This document shows positions 16,409-24,875 of a DNA stretch of 64,000 bases, one piece after another (position 1 is the stretch's first letter; the number at the start of each line of letters is the position of its first letter). The DNA comes from Bin5 sp965261695. GTDB taxonomy: Bacteria; Chloroflexota; Anaerolineae; Caldilineales; Caldilineaceae. The stretch is from positions 1,426,001-1,490,000 of the forward strand of contig OZ253474.1 of assembly GCA_965261695.1 (NCBI GenBank). Direction: 5' to 3'. A model generated the notes under the pieces. That model was not told where the DNA came from and did no database searches. It saw nothing but the letters and a program-made list of their open reading frames with translations. The translations under genes and the position numbers were made by a program.

Positions 16409-17431
16409 ATGAAAGCATTGATGTATCGCGGCCCGTGGACGATGCCCGTGGAGGAGATTGACGAACCGACGGCGGCCGCCGGTCAGGTGGTGGTCGACGT
16501 AAAGGCTGCCGGCATCTGCGGCTCGGATGTTCACGGGTTCACCGGCAACAGCGGCCGCCGCTCTCCCGGCATCGTGATGGGCCATGAGTTTGCAGGCACG
16601 ATCAGCGAACTGGGGCCGGAAATGGAGGGCTACGCGATCGGCGACGATGTCGTCGTCATGCCTCTTTTTTCGGTGGCCGAAGGCGCCGACCCGTACCCGA
16701 TCAACCTTTCTCCCCACCGGCGGCTGACGGGGATGAACGAGCACGGTGCGTATGCGCCACGCGTCGCCGTGCGGGCGTCGCAACTGTTTCCCAAGCCTGC
16801 GGCGCTGAGCTGGCAGCGGGCCGCTCTGTGTGAACCCATGGCCGTCACCCTGCACGCCGCACGCATTACGCCGATCAACCCGATGGAGAAAGTGGCGGTA
16901 ATTGGGGCCGGGCCGATTGGCCTGCTGGCGATGCTGGCGGCGCGCCTGAAGGGCGCGGGAACGGTGATCGTCACCGACCGCTCAGTTCACCGGCTGGAGT
17001 TGGCCGAGGAGTTGGGCGCGGACGCCGTCATCAATGTCGGCCCGGAGGAGGCCCCAGGCGACACAGCCGCGGCCATCCGGGAGATGACCGGCGGCGGCGT
17101 GGACGTGGCCTTCGAGGCCGTGGGCATCACTGCGACAGTGCAGCAATCGGTTGACGCGACCCGCAACGGGGGCAACATTACCTGGATTGGCAATAATGCG
17201 CGCACAGTCGAAGTGGACATGCAGAGCATTGTCACGCGCGAAATGAGCGTGCGCGGCTCCTATGGCTTTGACGAGACCGATTTCGCGGCGGCCATCGAAG
17301 TCCTGGCGTCCGGTCGTCGGAATGTAGATCCGCTGGTGGAACGGATCGCCCCGCTGGAAGATGGGCCGGAGCTGTTCCGCAGCCTGGCCGCCGGGGAGTG
17401 CGACCTGGTCAAAATCATTCTGAAACCGTAG
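16409..17431 (+). CDS. MDR dehydrogenase (sorbitol/threonine dehydrogenase-like) lacking the structural zinc site
   Basis: The 340-residue protein keeps the catalytic zinc ligands: Cys37 in GICGSDVHG, His59-Glu60 in MGHEF, and Glu142 in CEPMAV. The Rossmann motif VIGAGPIGLLAM lies at about 163. The loop that normally carries four cysteines for structural zinc (about residues 85-103, PLFSVAEGADPYPINLSP) has none. The enzyme should oxidise a polyol or sugar with NAD(P) in the cytoplasm. It starts a rightward group with an isomerase and a phosphohexomutase, consistent with conversion of an imported polyol to a phosphorylated hexose. AAAGGA lies about nine bases before the ATG. Confidence 0.92.
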   Translation: MKALMYRGPWTMPVEEIDEPTAAAGQVVVDVKAAGICGSDVHGFTGNSGRRSPGIVMGHEFAGTISELGPEMEGYAIGDDVVVMPLFSVAEGADPYPINLSPHRRLTGMNEHGAYAPRVAVRASQLFPKPAALSWQRAALCEPMAVTLHAARITPINPMEKVAVIGAGPIGLLAMLAARLKGAGTVIVTDRSVHRLELAEELGADAVINVGPEEAPGDTAAAIREMTGGGVDVAFEAVGITATVQQSVDATRNGGNITWIGNNARTVEVDMQSIVTREMSVRGSYGFDETDFAAAIEVLASGRRNVDPLVERIAPLEDGPELFRSLAAGECDLVKIILKP

Positions 17432-17534
17432 CCATTTCGGATGACTTTAGTTGGTGCAGAGACGGACAAACAGCTTGGCTGAATGATTACTTTTATGGTT
17501 GACTGAATACAAGAGCGAACATGGTTCCGAGCGA

Positions 17535-18425
17535 ATGAAAATCGCCGCTTTTCCCAAATGCTATCTGGACGAAATATCCCTTCACCGCACGATGTCGGTC
17601 TTCGACTGGATCGAGCAGGCGCAGCAGTTGGGCGCGGAAGGATTGGAGATGTACGAGGGCTTCTTCTGGAGCCTAGACGACGCCTATATCGATTCGATCG
17701 GCGAAGCCATCGAGGCGGCCGGCTTTGCCATGCCGATGCTATGCTGCTCACCCGATTTCACCGACCCGGACCCAGCGGCGCGGCAACGTGCGGTGGAACG
17801 GGAAGCCCAGATGATCGGCATCACTCGACGGCTGGGCGGGCCGGGCGCGGTCTGCCGCGTGCTCTCGGGACAGCGCCGGCGGGGCGTATCGGTCGAGCAG
17901 GGATTGGAATGGGTGGTGGAGTGCATCCAGGAATGTATCGCCATCGCCGAGGAGCATGATATCGTCCTGGGACTGGAAAACCACTACAAGGACGGCTATT
18001 GGCAGTACCCGGAATTTGCGCAGAAGGCGGAAATCTTTGTGCAGTTGTTAGAGAATATTCCAAGACAGAAACATTTCGGCGTACAGTACGATCCGTCCAA
18101 CGCACTGGTGGCGGGGGACGATCCGGTGGAATTGTTGCGCCAAGTGGCGGATCGCGTGGTGACGATGCACGCCAGCGACCGCTTTCTGCTCGAGGGAACG
18201 ACGCTGGAGGAGGTGCTTCTGCCCAACGGGCTGATCGGTTATCCCGATCAACTCCAGCACGGTGTCACCGGCCAGGGCAGCAACGATTATGACGCCATCT
18301 TCTCCATTCTGCGGGACAAGGGCTTTGAGGGTTGGGTCAGCATCGAAGACGGTGTCAACGGGATGGATGAGATGCGCGAGAGCATCGAGTTTTTGAAGCG
18401 AATGCGCGCCCAATATTTCGGGTGA
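17535..18425 (+). CDS. Sugar phosphate isomerase/epimerase (TIM barrel)
   Basis: The 296-residue protein starts at ATG 17535 (MKIAAFPKCYLDEISLHRTM); an in-frame ATG twelve codons earlier is possible, and neither has a strong ribosome binding site. The barrel strands carry the metal-site residues: LEMYEGFFW, DIVLGLENHYKDG, FGVQYDPSNALVAG, VVTMHASDRF and GWVSIEDG. The family includes hydroxypyruvate isomerase, IolE and ketose 3-epimerases. Lying between an MDR dehydrogenase and a phosphohexomutase on the same strand, it probably acts on the ketose made by the dehydrogenase. Confidence 0.9.
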   Translation: MKIAAFPKCYLDEISLHRTMSVFDWIEQAQQLGAEGLEMYEGFFWSLDDAYIDSIGEAIEAAGFAMPMLCCSPDFTDPDPAARQRAVEREAQMIGITRRLGGPGAVCRVLSGQRRRGVSVEQGLEWVVECIQECIAIAEEHDIVLGLENHYKDGYWQYPEFAQKAEIFVQLLENIPRQKHFGVQYDPSNALVAGDDPVELLRQVADRVVTMHASDRFLLEGTTLEEVLLPNGLIGYPDQLQHGVTGQGSNDYDAIFSILRDKGFEGWVSIEDGVNGMDEMRESIEFLKRMRAQYFG

Positions 18426-18477
18426 CGCCGACCACAGCACTGGCAAGAGGCCAGTCGCTACGCTTACGGAAAACGCA

Positions 18478-19932
18478 ATGACGATCAAGTTTGGCACCGA
18501 CGGATGGCGGGCCGTCATCAGCGAAGATTTCACGTTCGAGAATGTGCGCAAAGTTGCGCAGGCGATTGCGGACGTCACAAACGCCCAGTTCCAGGGATTG
18601 CCGCGCCTGCAACCATCGCTGGTTGTCGGGTTCGACACGCGCTTCCTGAGTGATCGCTATGCGGTTGCTGTGGCTGAGGTGCTGGCCGGCAACGGCATCC
18701 GCGTCTGGCTAAGCCAGGCCGATGCGCCGACGCCGATGATCTCTTACGCAATTGTTGACAAATGGGCTGACGGCGGCGTGATGATCACCGCCAGCCACAA
18801 TCCGCCCCGTTACAATGGCATCAAACTGAAGGCGTCATACGGTGGTTCGGCCAGCGTCAACACGCATCAGGAGGTGGAGCAGCGCATTCATCTACGCGAT
18901 CGGCGGGGGCAGCCTCCCAAGATGATGGGCTATGATCAGGCGTTGAAAGCCGGCATCATTGAACGCTTCAACCCGTTGCCCGCCTTCCGTACGCAGATGC
19001 GCAAACTGGTCGATTTCGATGCGATCCAACAGGCCGGTCTCTCGGTGGCTGTAGATGCGATGTATGGGGCGGGGCGGATTTATCTGAGACGGCTGCTCGA
19101 GGGGGCCGATTGCCATGTGACGGAACTGCGCAATGAAATGAATCCCGGCTTCAACGGCATCCACCCGGAACCGATTGCCAAACATCTGCAACCCCTGGTG
19201 GCCGAGATGGCGACCGGAAAATACCACTTGGGATTGGCGACAGACGGCGACGCCGACCGCATTGGCGCCATCGACCCGGACGGACGCTTTATCGACCCCC
19301 ATCAGATCATGGCCCTGCTGGTCGATTATCTGATCCAGGAGCGGTCGCTGCACGGGAGCATTGCCAAGACGGTCAGCACGACACAGATGCTGAACCGGCT
19401 GGGCGCGCATTATGGGCTGCATGTACACGAGACGCCGGTGGGCTTCCATTACATCAGCGATCTGATGCTGCAGGAACCGGTGCTGCTAGGCGGGGAGGAG
19501 AGCGGCGGGATCAGCATCCTCGGCCATATTCCCGAAGGGGACGGATTGCTGATGGGATTGCTCCTGACGGAATTGGTGGCCAGGCGGCGCAAGCCCTTGG
19601 GCGCGCTTATCGACGAGTTGATGGGGCGGCCCTATATGGGAAAATTCTGCTATGGTCGCGATGACCGGGCGGTGAAACCGTTCGCCAAGGCGGAGTTGGT
19701 GGAGGGGTTGATCGCCAATCGGCCGAGTGCGCTGACCGGCTCGAGCGTGGCCCAGGTGAGCAACAAGGACGGCGTTAAGTTCATTCTGACGAACAACAGT
19801 TGGCTGTTGATTCGCCCCAGCGGCACCGAGCCTGTGTTGCGCATCTATGCCGAAGCCCATTCGCCTGAAGCCGTGGCGACCCTGCTGGCCGAAGGGTCGG
19901 TATTAGCCCAGCAGGTGCTGAAAGGAATATGA
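18478..19932 (+). CDS. Phosphoglucomutase/phosphomannomutase family protein
   Basis: The 484-residue alpha-D-phosphohexomutase has all four signature loops. TASHNP contains the phosphoserine Ser106, ATDGDADRIG binds magnesium, GGEESGG recognises the sugar, and RPSGTEPVLRIY binds phosphate. It interconverts hexose 1- and 6-phosphates in the cytoplasm, linking sugar catabolism to nucleotide-sugar synthesis. ACGGA lies seven bases before the ATG at 18478. It follows the isomerase by 52 bases and ends the rightward group. Glucose versus mannose preference cannot be read from the sequence. Confidence 0.95.
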   Translation: MTIKFGTDGWRAVISEDFTFENVRKVAQAIADVTNAQFQGLPRLQPSLVVGFDTRFLSDRYAVAVAEVLAGNGIRVWLSQADAPTPMISYAIVDKWADGGVMITASHNPPRYNGIKLKASYGGSASVNTHQEVEQRIHLRDRRGQPPKMMGYDQALKAGIIERFNPLPAFRTQMRKLVDFDAIQQAGLSVAVDAMYGAGRIYLRRLLEGADCHVTELRNEMNPGFNGIHPEPIAKHLQPLVAEMATGKYHLGLATDGDADRIGAIDPDGRFIDPHQIMALLVDYLIQERSLHGSIAKTVSTTQMLNRLGAHYGLHVHETPVGFHYISDLMLQEPVLLGGEESGGISILGHIPEGDGLLMGLLLTELVARRRKPLGALIDELMGRPYMGKFCYGRDDRAVKPFAKAELVEGLIANRPSALTGSSVAQVSNKDGVKFILTNNSWLLIRPSGTEPVLRIYAEAHSPEAVATLLAEGSVLAQQVLKGI

Positions 19933-20094
19933 GCGCCGCAGCGCGAATTGCGTAACCGGCCGGTAGAATTCCGGTTTGGAAAAGACCAGGACCGGTTATG
20001 GCTGCCGCAGCGCGACGGCAGACGGACCGGCGGCGCGGACTGCTCCGCCGGTCTCGTAGCGATGGTCGGTTGAAGCTGAACACAGGAAGATGCG

Positions 20095-20126
20095 AAAGGG
20101 CGCGAGCCGAGCGGTTCGCGCCTTTG
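20095..20126. terminator. Possible bidirectional terminator hairpin
   Basis: AAAGGGCGCGA and TTCGCGCCTTT pair with one bulged G to form a GC-rich stem with A/T ends. It stands between the convergent ends of the phosphohexomutase (+) and the Cys-pair protein (-), where termination in both directions is expected. The rest of the 267-base gap shows nothing recognisable. Confidence 0.45.
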
Positions 20127-20199
20127 TGATCTCATGCAATAAGGCTGAGTCCTGGGATTTGGAGAGTGCCCGGGGCGTCTCAGTCCGTTCGCCGGCGCG

Positions 20200-20523
20200 T
20201 CAACTCGGCCTTGTGGCCAGCTGCTGTCTGATCTCCTGGCGCGTCTGCTCGAAGGTCTGCCGCAGCATCAGGTCGGAGGCTTTCTGCGCGCCGACGACGC
20301 GCTGCGCGCAGGTGACACAACCGAGGGATGCTTTGTAACCGCTCTGGTCGCAGTTGAGACAGTCGCAGAGACGGATCATCATCAGAGAGAAGGCAAGTGT
20401 GTCCTCGTTTCCGTCGCGCTGGCTTGCCACTTGATTAACCAGTTCGCGCCAGTCGGCGCCTCGTTCCAGGCCCAGCGGTCGGATGGCCCGATGGGGAAAG
20501 AGAATTTCACTCTTGGGGTACAT
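20200..20523 (-). CDS. Conserved hypothetical protein with paired cysteines
   Basis: The 107-residue cytoplasmic protein begins MYPKSEILFPHRAIRPL and has GAGGAG six bases before its ATG. Its centre holds four clustered cysteines, CDCLNCDQSGY and GCVTCAQRVV, suitable for binding zinc or an iron-sulfur cluster. A glutamine-rich helix follows. I recognise the opening as a small family that recurs in Chloroflexota genomes but know of no function. It is downstream of two YIP1-like membrane proteins, 108 bases apart. Confidence 0.75.
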   Translation of the reverse strand: MYPKSEILFPHRAIRPLGLERGADWRELVNQVASQRDGNEDTLAFSLMMIRLCDCLNCDQSGYKASLGCVTCAQRVVGAQKASDLMLRQTFEQTRQEIRQQLATRPS

Positions 20524-20631
20524 GACGACTCCTCTCTAAGGTTGTCTGAACTGCGTTTTGTGCGATACAGGGATGGGTCGTGATTGCAAAACGCTGCCGC
20601 GACGGGACAGCCCGATCGAAAGCGATGGAAT

Positions 20632-21351
20632 TCAGAGCCTGGTGACGAGCAAGATCGCCAACAGGACGGACAGCCCAACTGCCATCAGGCTGAGCAAAAA
20701 GACGAACAACAGTGGAAGCAGGACAGCCGCCAACGACCGACTGCGCGGCAGACCTGTCACTTCCTCGTTGGCCCTGGCGTAGACGATAGTGGCCCAGATA
20801 ACGCCGGCCGCGCTGCTCACCGGCCCCAGACACGCGATCGGCGAGAGGCCGATCAAAAGCAGGGGCGCGGCAGCAAATCCTGTCGCGGCAAAGAATGGCT
20901 GCAGGCGGACGGTCGCGCCGAGCGCTTTGTTGCAGACCATTACCAGCGCGCCGTAGACGACCCAGACAGAGAGCCAGCGCAGCGGCCAGTTGATCCACTC
21001 GCCGAGAACGCTGAGGAAGGCGGCCAACCAGCCAGGCAAAGGCTGGTCGAGGCCGGCGAGCATCTGCAAATGGTCGCCCAGCAGGGCGGGGCTGGCTGGT
21101 GCGATGCCACTTCGCTGTACAAGCGACACGAAAAGAGCAGGCACGTTTTCCAGCGGCGGCTGGTTCAGACGCGACGCCTGCGCGCCCAAACGGGCCAAAG
21201 GCAGCGCGCTGCCGACTGATGCGGCCTGCTCCCAATTGACCAGAAACGGCACAAAGCCCGCCAGCAGTCCGAGAAGCACGACCATGCCCAGGGATTGGCG
21301 CATGGTGGTCTCGGTGAAACCGGAGGAACGCAACTGGACCGCGTCGCTCAT
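20632..21351 (-). CDS. YIP1-like integral membrane protein
   Basis: The start at 21351 (MSDAVQLRSSGFTETTMRQS) is chosen because the longer frame upstream is arginine-rich shadow of the neighbouring gene. The 239-residue protein has about five membrane spans, for example LGMVVLLGLLAGFVPFLV, WLSVWVVYGALVMV and AVLLPLLFVFLLSLMAVGLS. The layout and the ALGATVRLQPFFAATGFAAA segment fit the YIP1 (DUF1282) superfamily. Function in bacteria is unknown. It lies 32 bases downstream of a second protein of the same kind, and the two may form a heteromer. Confidence 0.65.
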   Translation of the reverse strand: MSDAVQLRSSGFTETTMRQSLGMVVLLGLLAGFVPFLVNWEQAASVGSALPLARLGAQASRLNQPPLENVPALFVSLVQRSGIAPASPALLGDHLQMLAGLDQPLPGWLAAFLSVLGEWINWPLRWLSVWVVYGALVMVCNKALGATVRLQPFFAATGFAAAPLLLIGLSPIACLGPVSSAAGVIWATIVYARANEEVTGLPRSRSLAAVLLPLLFVFLLSLMAVGLSVLLAILLVTRL

Positions 21352-21383
21352 CTTCTGGGGGTTGGGGAACCAGTGGTGTAGCC

Positions 21384-22085
21384 TCACAGACCGCCCCCAG
21401 CCAGAATCAGCAGCGCAGCCAGTCCACCGCCGGCGATGCTGGCGGCCAACAGGAGCAGCCATGTCCCGATCGCCGCCAGGGCCGCCGGCCCTGGAGAGAG
21501 TTCGTGGGCCACCTCCAGCCCGCGATAGGCGATCAGAACGCCCCATACATGGATCAAGATGGAGGCGACGGAGACGAAGGGCAGGACGGTGAAGAGATAG
21601 AGCAGGCGAGGGGCGGTGCTCAGGGCCATTGCACCCAAGGTCTGGCCAAGCGAGCCTTGGCCGCCGCAGGCGCGGGCGATTAGATGAGCGATGAGGCCGA
21701 AGCAAAGCCACTGGCCGATGAGGCCGAGCGGGGTTGTCGCCAGCGCCAGGAAACGGAACCAGCCACTGTCGTAATCGCTATACGCCAGAAAGAAAGGCCA
21801 GACGTTGCGCAGGGCAAGTTCGATTTCATACAGTGTCTCGCCGTTGGCCGCGCTTTGCCGCAGACCCCACAACACCATGTTCAGCAGCGCCTCGGAGGGA
21901 GGCAGCGAGGCGGTCAGGAGCAGCCCGCCGACGAGTTTGGCGACCGCGACCAAAACACCGATAAAGGCGCAAAGAAAAAGTCCTTCAATCCAGGGATTGT
22001 CGTCATCGACCATTTCTACGAACGGGTCAGGTTCCAAGAAGAGAGCCTGCCCGATGAATCGCGGGTAGTTCTGTGGCTGTAACAT
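21384..22085 (-). CDS. YIP1-like integral membrane protein
   Basis: This 233-residue protein starts MLQPQNYPRFIGQALFLEPD, a cytoplasmic leader of about 32 residues. Five hydrophobic spans follow, including GLFLCAFIGVLVAVAKLVGG, AMALSTAPRLLYLFTVLPFV and AIGTWLLLLAASIAGGG. The STAPRLLYLF motif within a span resembles the YIP1 domain signature. It is probably co-transcribed with the similar protein just downstream. The two are alike in topology but not close in sequence. No enzyme motif is visible. Confidence 0.65.
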   Translation of the reverse strand: MLQPQNYPRFIGQALFLEPDPFVEMVDDDNPWIEGLFLCAFIGVLVAVAKLVGGLLLTASLPPSEALLNMVLWGLRQSAANGETLYEIELALRNVWPFFLAYSDYDSGWFRFLALATTPLGLIGQWLCFGLIAHLIARACGGQGSLGQTLGAMALSTAPRLLYLFTVLPFVSVASILIHVWGVLIAYRGLEVAHELSPGPAALAAIGTWLLLLAASIAGGGLAALLILAGGGL

Positions 22086-22522
22086 CCGGTTGCGACTTGC
22101 CCCGCGGCTGCGGGGATGCTCCGTATGTTTGAAGACTAATGCCGGGCGTTTCCAGTTGCGCCGACGACACAGGAATCTTCAAATTGAGGGTTGGGTTGGA
22201 AATGAAGTTGACCGGTGCTCGACCGCATCGCAACATGAACTCATTGTAGCCAGCTCGCGTCGAACCATGGGTAAGCATCTTAGATCATAGCACAGGACCG
22301 GCCTCCGCTCGAAAAACGCGACCGTATGGGATAGCGGAATGTTGCGTCTTGTGCAGTCGGCGTCCTCTGGAGCTTTTTGGCGTCCGGGTACAGCCCAGGA
22401 TTGGGAGCGCATCTGACAGGGAGGGTCGTGCCGCGCGCGCTCCATTCAATAGGAACACCTTTAATTCAATTAAATAATATATCTTATCTTTCCCGCACCC
22501 CGTTGCCAAGCCGACAATTTCC
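22086..22522. other. Gene-free stretch upstream of the tandem duplication
   Basis: No frame here resembles a known protein. The sequence becomes distinctly AT-richer around 22460-22490 (TTAATTCAATTAAATAATAT), next to the duplicated region. A promoter for the YIP1 pair must lie near 22090-22200, but no convincing pair of boxes was found. Confidence 0.4.
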
Positions 22523-23090
22523 GCTTTCTCTTCCTCCCCCACATTCATGACTCGCTCCTCTCACGCCATCATCCTCCCCAATCCCGACTGTCCAGGAATT
22601 GATACTCATTTTCATTGACTTTTTTGCATAGACTCTCGTAAATTCTCGTGAACTCTCGTAGAACTCTCGTACTAGCGTCAAGAGAGCCTGCATCATGAAT
22701 TGGTACCGTTGACCTCCCATTTGCCCCTCCACTTTCCCCCGTTATCGCCGGATCGGCCCCCTTCACGCCCCGCCCCCCATTCTGCGCCGCACACGCTGCC
22801 AGGCTAACGAGTTATGCTTTCTCTTCCGGCGCAAATAGATGACCCGCTCTTCTCACGCCGTCATCCTTCCCAATCCCGACCGTCCAGAAATTGAAACTCA
22901 TTTTCGGCCATTTTTTGGCATAGAACTCTCGTAGAACTCTCGTAAACTCCCGTAGATCTCTCGGACCGGCGTCACGGGAGCTGGATCATGAATTCGTACT
23001 GTTGACCTCCCAATGACCCTCTACTTTCCCCTCCCTATCTCCCGATCTCCCCCCTTCACGCCCCGCCACCTTGCTGGGCTGCACCCTGGC
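22523..23090. repeat. Diverged tandem duplication, unit about 293 bp, each with short-period array
   Basis: Unit 1 (about 22523-22815) and unit 2 (about 22816-23090) run in parallel. Each has GCTTTCTCTTCC, then CGCTC.TCTCACGCC.TCATCC, then CCCAATCCCGAC.GTCCAG, then an array of 10-11-base ACTCTCGTAG-like units, then CATGAATT, GTTGACCTCCCA and finally CTTCACGCCCCGCC. The copies differ at many positions, so the duplication is old. Short frames across it on the minus strand are produced by the array and are not supported as genes. Confidence 0.8.
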
Positions 23091-23217
23091 GTCCCGACGC
23101 ATTGATCCACGGTTGCGCACGTGTTATTCTTGGGAAACTCGCTGGCATCGCTCGCACAGTCTGACGGGATGCGGTCCGGCGTCGTCGAACAATTCATTAG
23201 GTGACAGGCAATACGCA

Positions 23218-24237
23218 ATGCCCTCCATACCGACCGGGAAACTGCCGGCAGACCTGCTGGCTCAGCTTATCGCCGCTTTGCCGACCGCGGATCCGCATCT
23301 GTACCTGGGGCCCGGCGTGGGTGAAGATGCCGCCGTCATCGAACTGAGCGGCGCCGAAATTCTGTTGGCCGCCAAGAGCGATCCGATCACCTTTGCCACC
23401 GATGAGATCGGCTACTACGCGGTGAATGTGTGCGCCAACGATCTGGCGGTGTGCGGCGCCCGGCCGCGCTTTTATCTGCCCACCGTCCTGCTGCCCGAAG
23501 GGACGACGGAGGCGGAGGTGCGCCAAATCTGTGACCAGGTCGGCGCTGCCTGCCGCGCGCTGGAGGTCACGGTGGCGGGCGGGCATACGGAGGTGACGGC
23601 GGCGGTGAATCAGCCGGTGGTGGCCGGGACGCTTTTGGGCGAGGTGGCGCGGCGCAAGGTGGTGCGCACGGGCGGCTGCCGTCCCGGCGATCAGATCTTG
23701 CTGGTTGGCAGCGCGGCGGTGGAGGGCACGTCGATCATCGCACGCGAGAAGCGGGAAGCGCTATTGGCCCAAGGCTGGCCGACCGCGCAGGTGGACGAGG
23801 CGGCCAACTATCTGTACGAGCCGGGGATCAGTGTGCTGGCGCAGGCGCTGGCCGCGGCCGAGACGGAACTGGTGACGGCGATGCACGACCCGACCGAGGG
23901 CGGCGTGGCGACCGGCCTGTGGGAGATGGCCGACGCGTCCGGCTGCGGGCTGGAGGTGGAGTTGGCGGACGTTCAGGTGACACCGCTGACGGCGGCCGCG
24001 TGCGCGGCGTTCAAGCTCGATCCGCTGGGCACGATCGCATCCGGTGGATTGCTGGCGGCCGCCGCGCCGGAGAATGTGGAGACGTTGCTCGCTTTGTGGC
24101 AGCGTATCGGCAGGACGGCGCGGCGCATCGGGCGCATGCTGCCGGCGGGGGAGGGGGTGTACGGCCTGCGCGACGGCAGGCGGGTGGTGCTTCCACGCTT
24201 TGATGCCGATGAGATTGTGAAGTTGTGGGCGGAGTAG
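23218..24237 (+). CDS. AIR synthase-fold protein, HypE-like
   Basis: The 339-residue protein starts at ATG 23218 (MPSIPTGKLPADLLAQLIAA); the long in-frame extension upstream lies in the repeat region. The PurM/HypE fold is evident: GPGVGEDAAVIE for the N-terminal strand, VNVCANDLAVCGARPRF, GHTEVTAAV, and in the C-terminal domain AMHDPTEGGVATGLWEMADA and ASGGLLAAA. Relatives use ATP to dehydrate a carbamoyl group on HypE or to phosphorylate formylglycinamidine. The terminal Cys tail of true HypE is absent and no hydrogenase genes are nearby, so this is a HypE-like enzyme of unknown substrate. Its 3' end is overlapped by the Uma2 frame. Confidence 0.85.
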   Translation: MPSIPTGKLPADLLAQLIAALPTADPHLYLGPGVGEDAAVIELSGAEILLAAKSDPITFATDEIGYYAVNVCANDLAVCGARPRFYLPTVLLPEGTTEAEVRQICDQVGAACRALEVTVAGGHTEVTAAVNQPVVAGTLLGEVARRKVVRTGGCRPGDQILLVGSAAVEGTSIIAREKREALLAQGWPTAQVDEAANYLYEPGISVLAQALAAAETELVTAMHDPTEGGVATGLWEMADASGCGLEVELADVQVTPLTAAACAAFKLDPLGTIASGGLLAAAAPENVETLLALWQRIGRTARRIGRMLPAGEGVYGLRDGRRVVLPRFDADEIVKLWAE

Positions 24238-24772
24238 GAGGTGAGGGCAAAATGCCCCTGCGAGGTCGCGTCAGGTACAGAATTCGGCGGGCCGCCTGAA
24301 ACTCAACGTTTGCGGGGAAATCCGGCACAAGTAGCGAACGTGTCAGCTGGCCTGTCTGGTTGTAGAAACTCATTTGGCCTTCCTCGGTACAGAGCCAGAA
24401 CTCTTCCGCCTCCTTCTCGAAGAAGAGCAGCGCTTTTCCCCTCATCTCCTCCGCAGTGTTGCTTGCGGAGATTATCTCCACGCAGATTTCCGGTGCAATC
24501 GGCGCTTCGGTTTCGTGGCGAATGCGGGCGAATCGTTCGTAAGAGAACCAAGCAACATCAGCAACCTTCGTGCCTTTGCGGGTCGCTACGGCACATTCAG
24601 GCAGGGACAAGCCACCCTGTTTCAAGTTGCGCAGCAGGTGCTCGAACTCTCCCTGGAATGCCGCGTGCAGCACTGTGACCGGCGTCATCACGATCTGCCC
24701 GGTCTCCGTCAGTTCAATTCTGAAGGGCAGGTCTTGCAGTTCGAGCTTTTCGATGACCTCTTGCCAGTTCAT
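24011..24772 (-). CDS. Uma2-family (DUF820) putative nuclease with read-through tail
   Basis: The first 170 residues are a normal Uma2 domain: start at ATG 24772 after GGAG, then an IELTETGQIVMTPVT strand, KVADVAWFS with the acidic residue, PEICVEIISASNT with the catalytic Glu, and KALLFFEKEAEEFWLCTEEG. The fold is a PD-(D/E)xK restriction-nuclease fold; function of the family is not established. The family sequence ends near FPANVEF. The frame then continues for about 80 proline- and arginine-rich residues across the last 226 bases of the AIRS gene on the other strand. The natural stop has probably been lost, so the tail is unlikely to be functional. Confidence 0.78.
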   Translation of the reverse strand: MNWQEVIEKLELQDLPFRIELTETGQIVMTPVTVLHAAFQGEFEHLLRNLKQGGLSLPECAVATRKGTKVADVAWFSYERFARIRHETEAPIAPEICVEIISASNTAEEMRGKALLFFEKEAEEFWLCTEEGQMSFYNQTGQLTRSLLVPDFPANVEFQAARRILYLTRPRRGILPSPPTPPTTSQSHRHQSVEAPPACRRAGRTPPPPPAACARCAAPSCRYAATKRATSPHSPARRPPAIHRMRSCPADRA

Positions 24773-24875
24773 GTCGATTTTCTCCGGCAAGTAACCTCTT
24801 CACCTAACCGCAAGCTCCCAACCTGCTCCTGCGTAGCCTGCAACATCCCTCTCTTGATCGGACAGTCCCGCATCC

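Noticed and set aside
22484..22732. 82-codon minus-strand frame across the tandem duplication with an apparent ribosome binding site
   Set aside because: The frame is produced by the short-period array, is not kept in the second copy and resembles no protein.
23218..24237. True HypE of a hydrogenase maturation system
   Set aside because: No C-terminal cysteine tail and no other hyp or hydrogenase genes in view.
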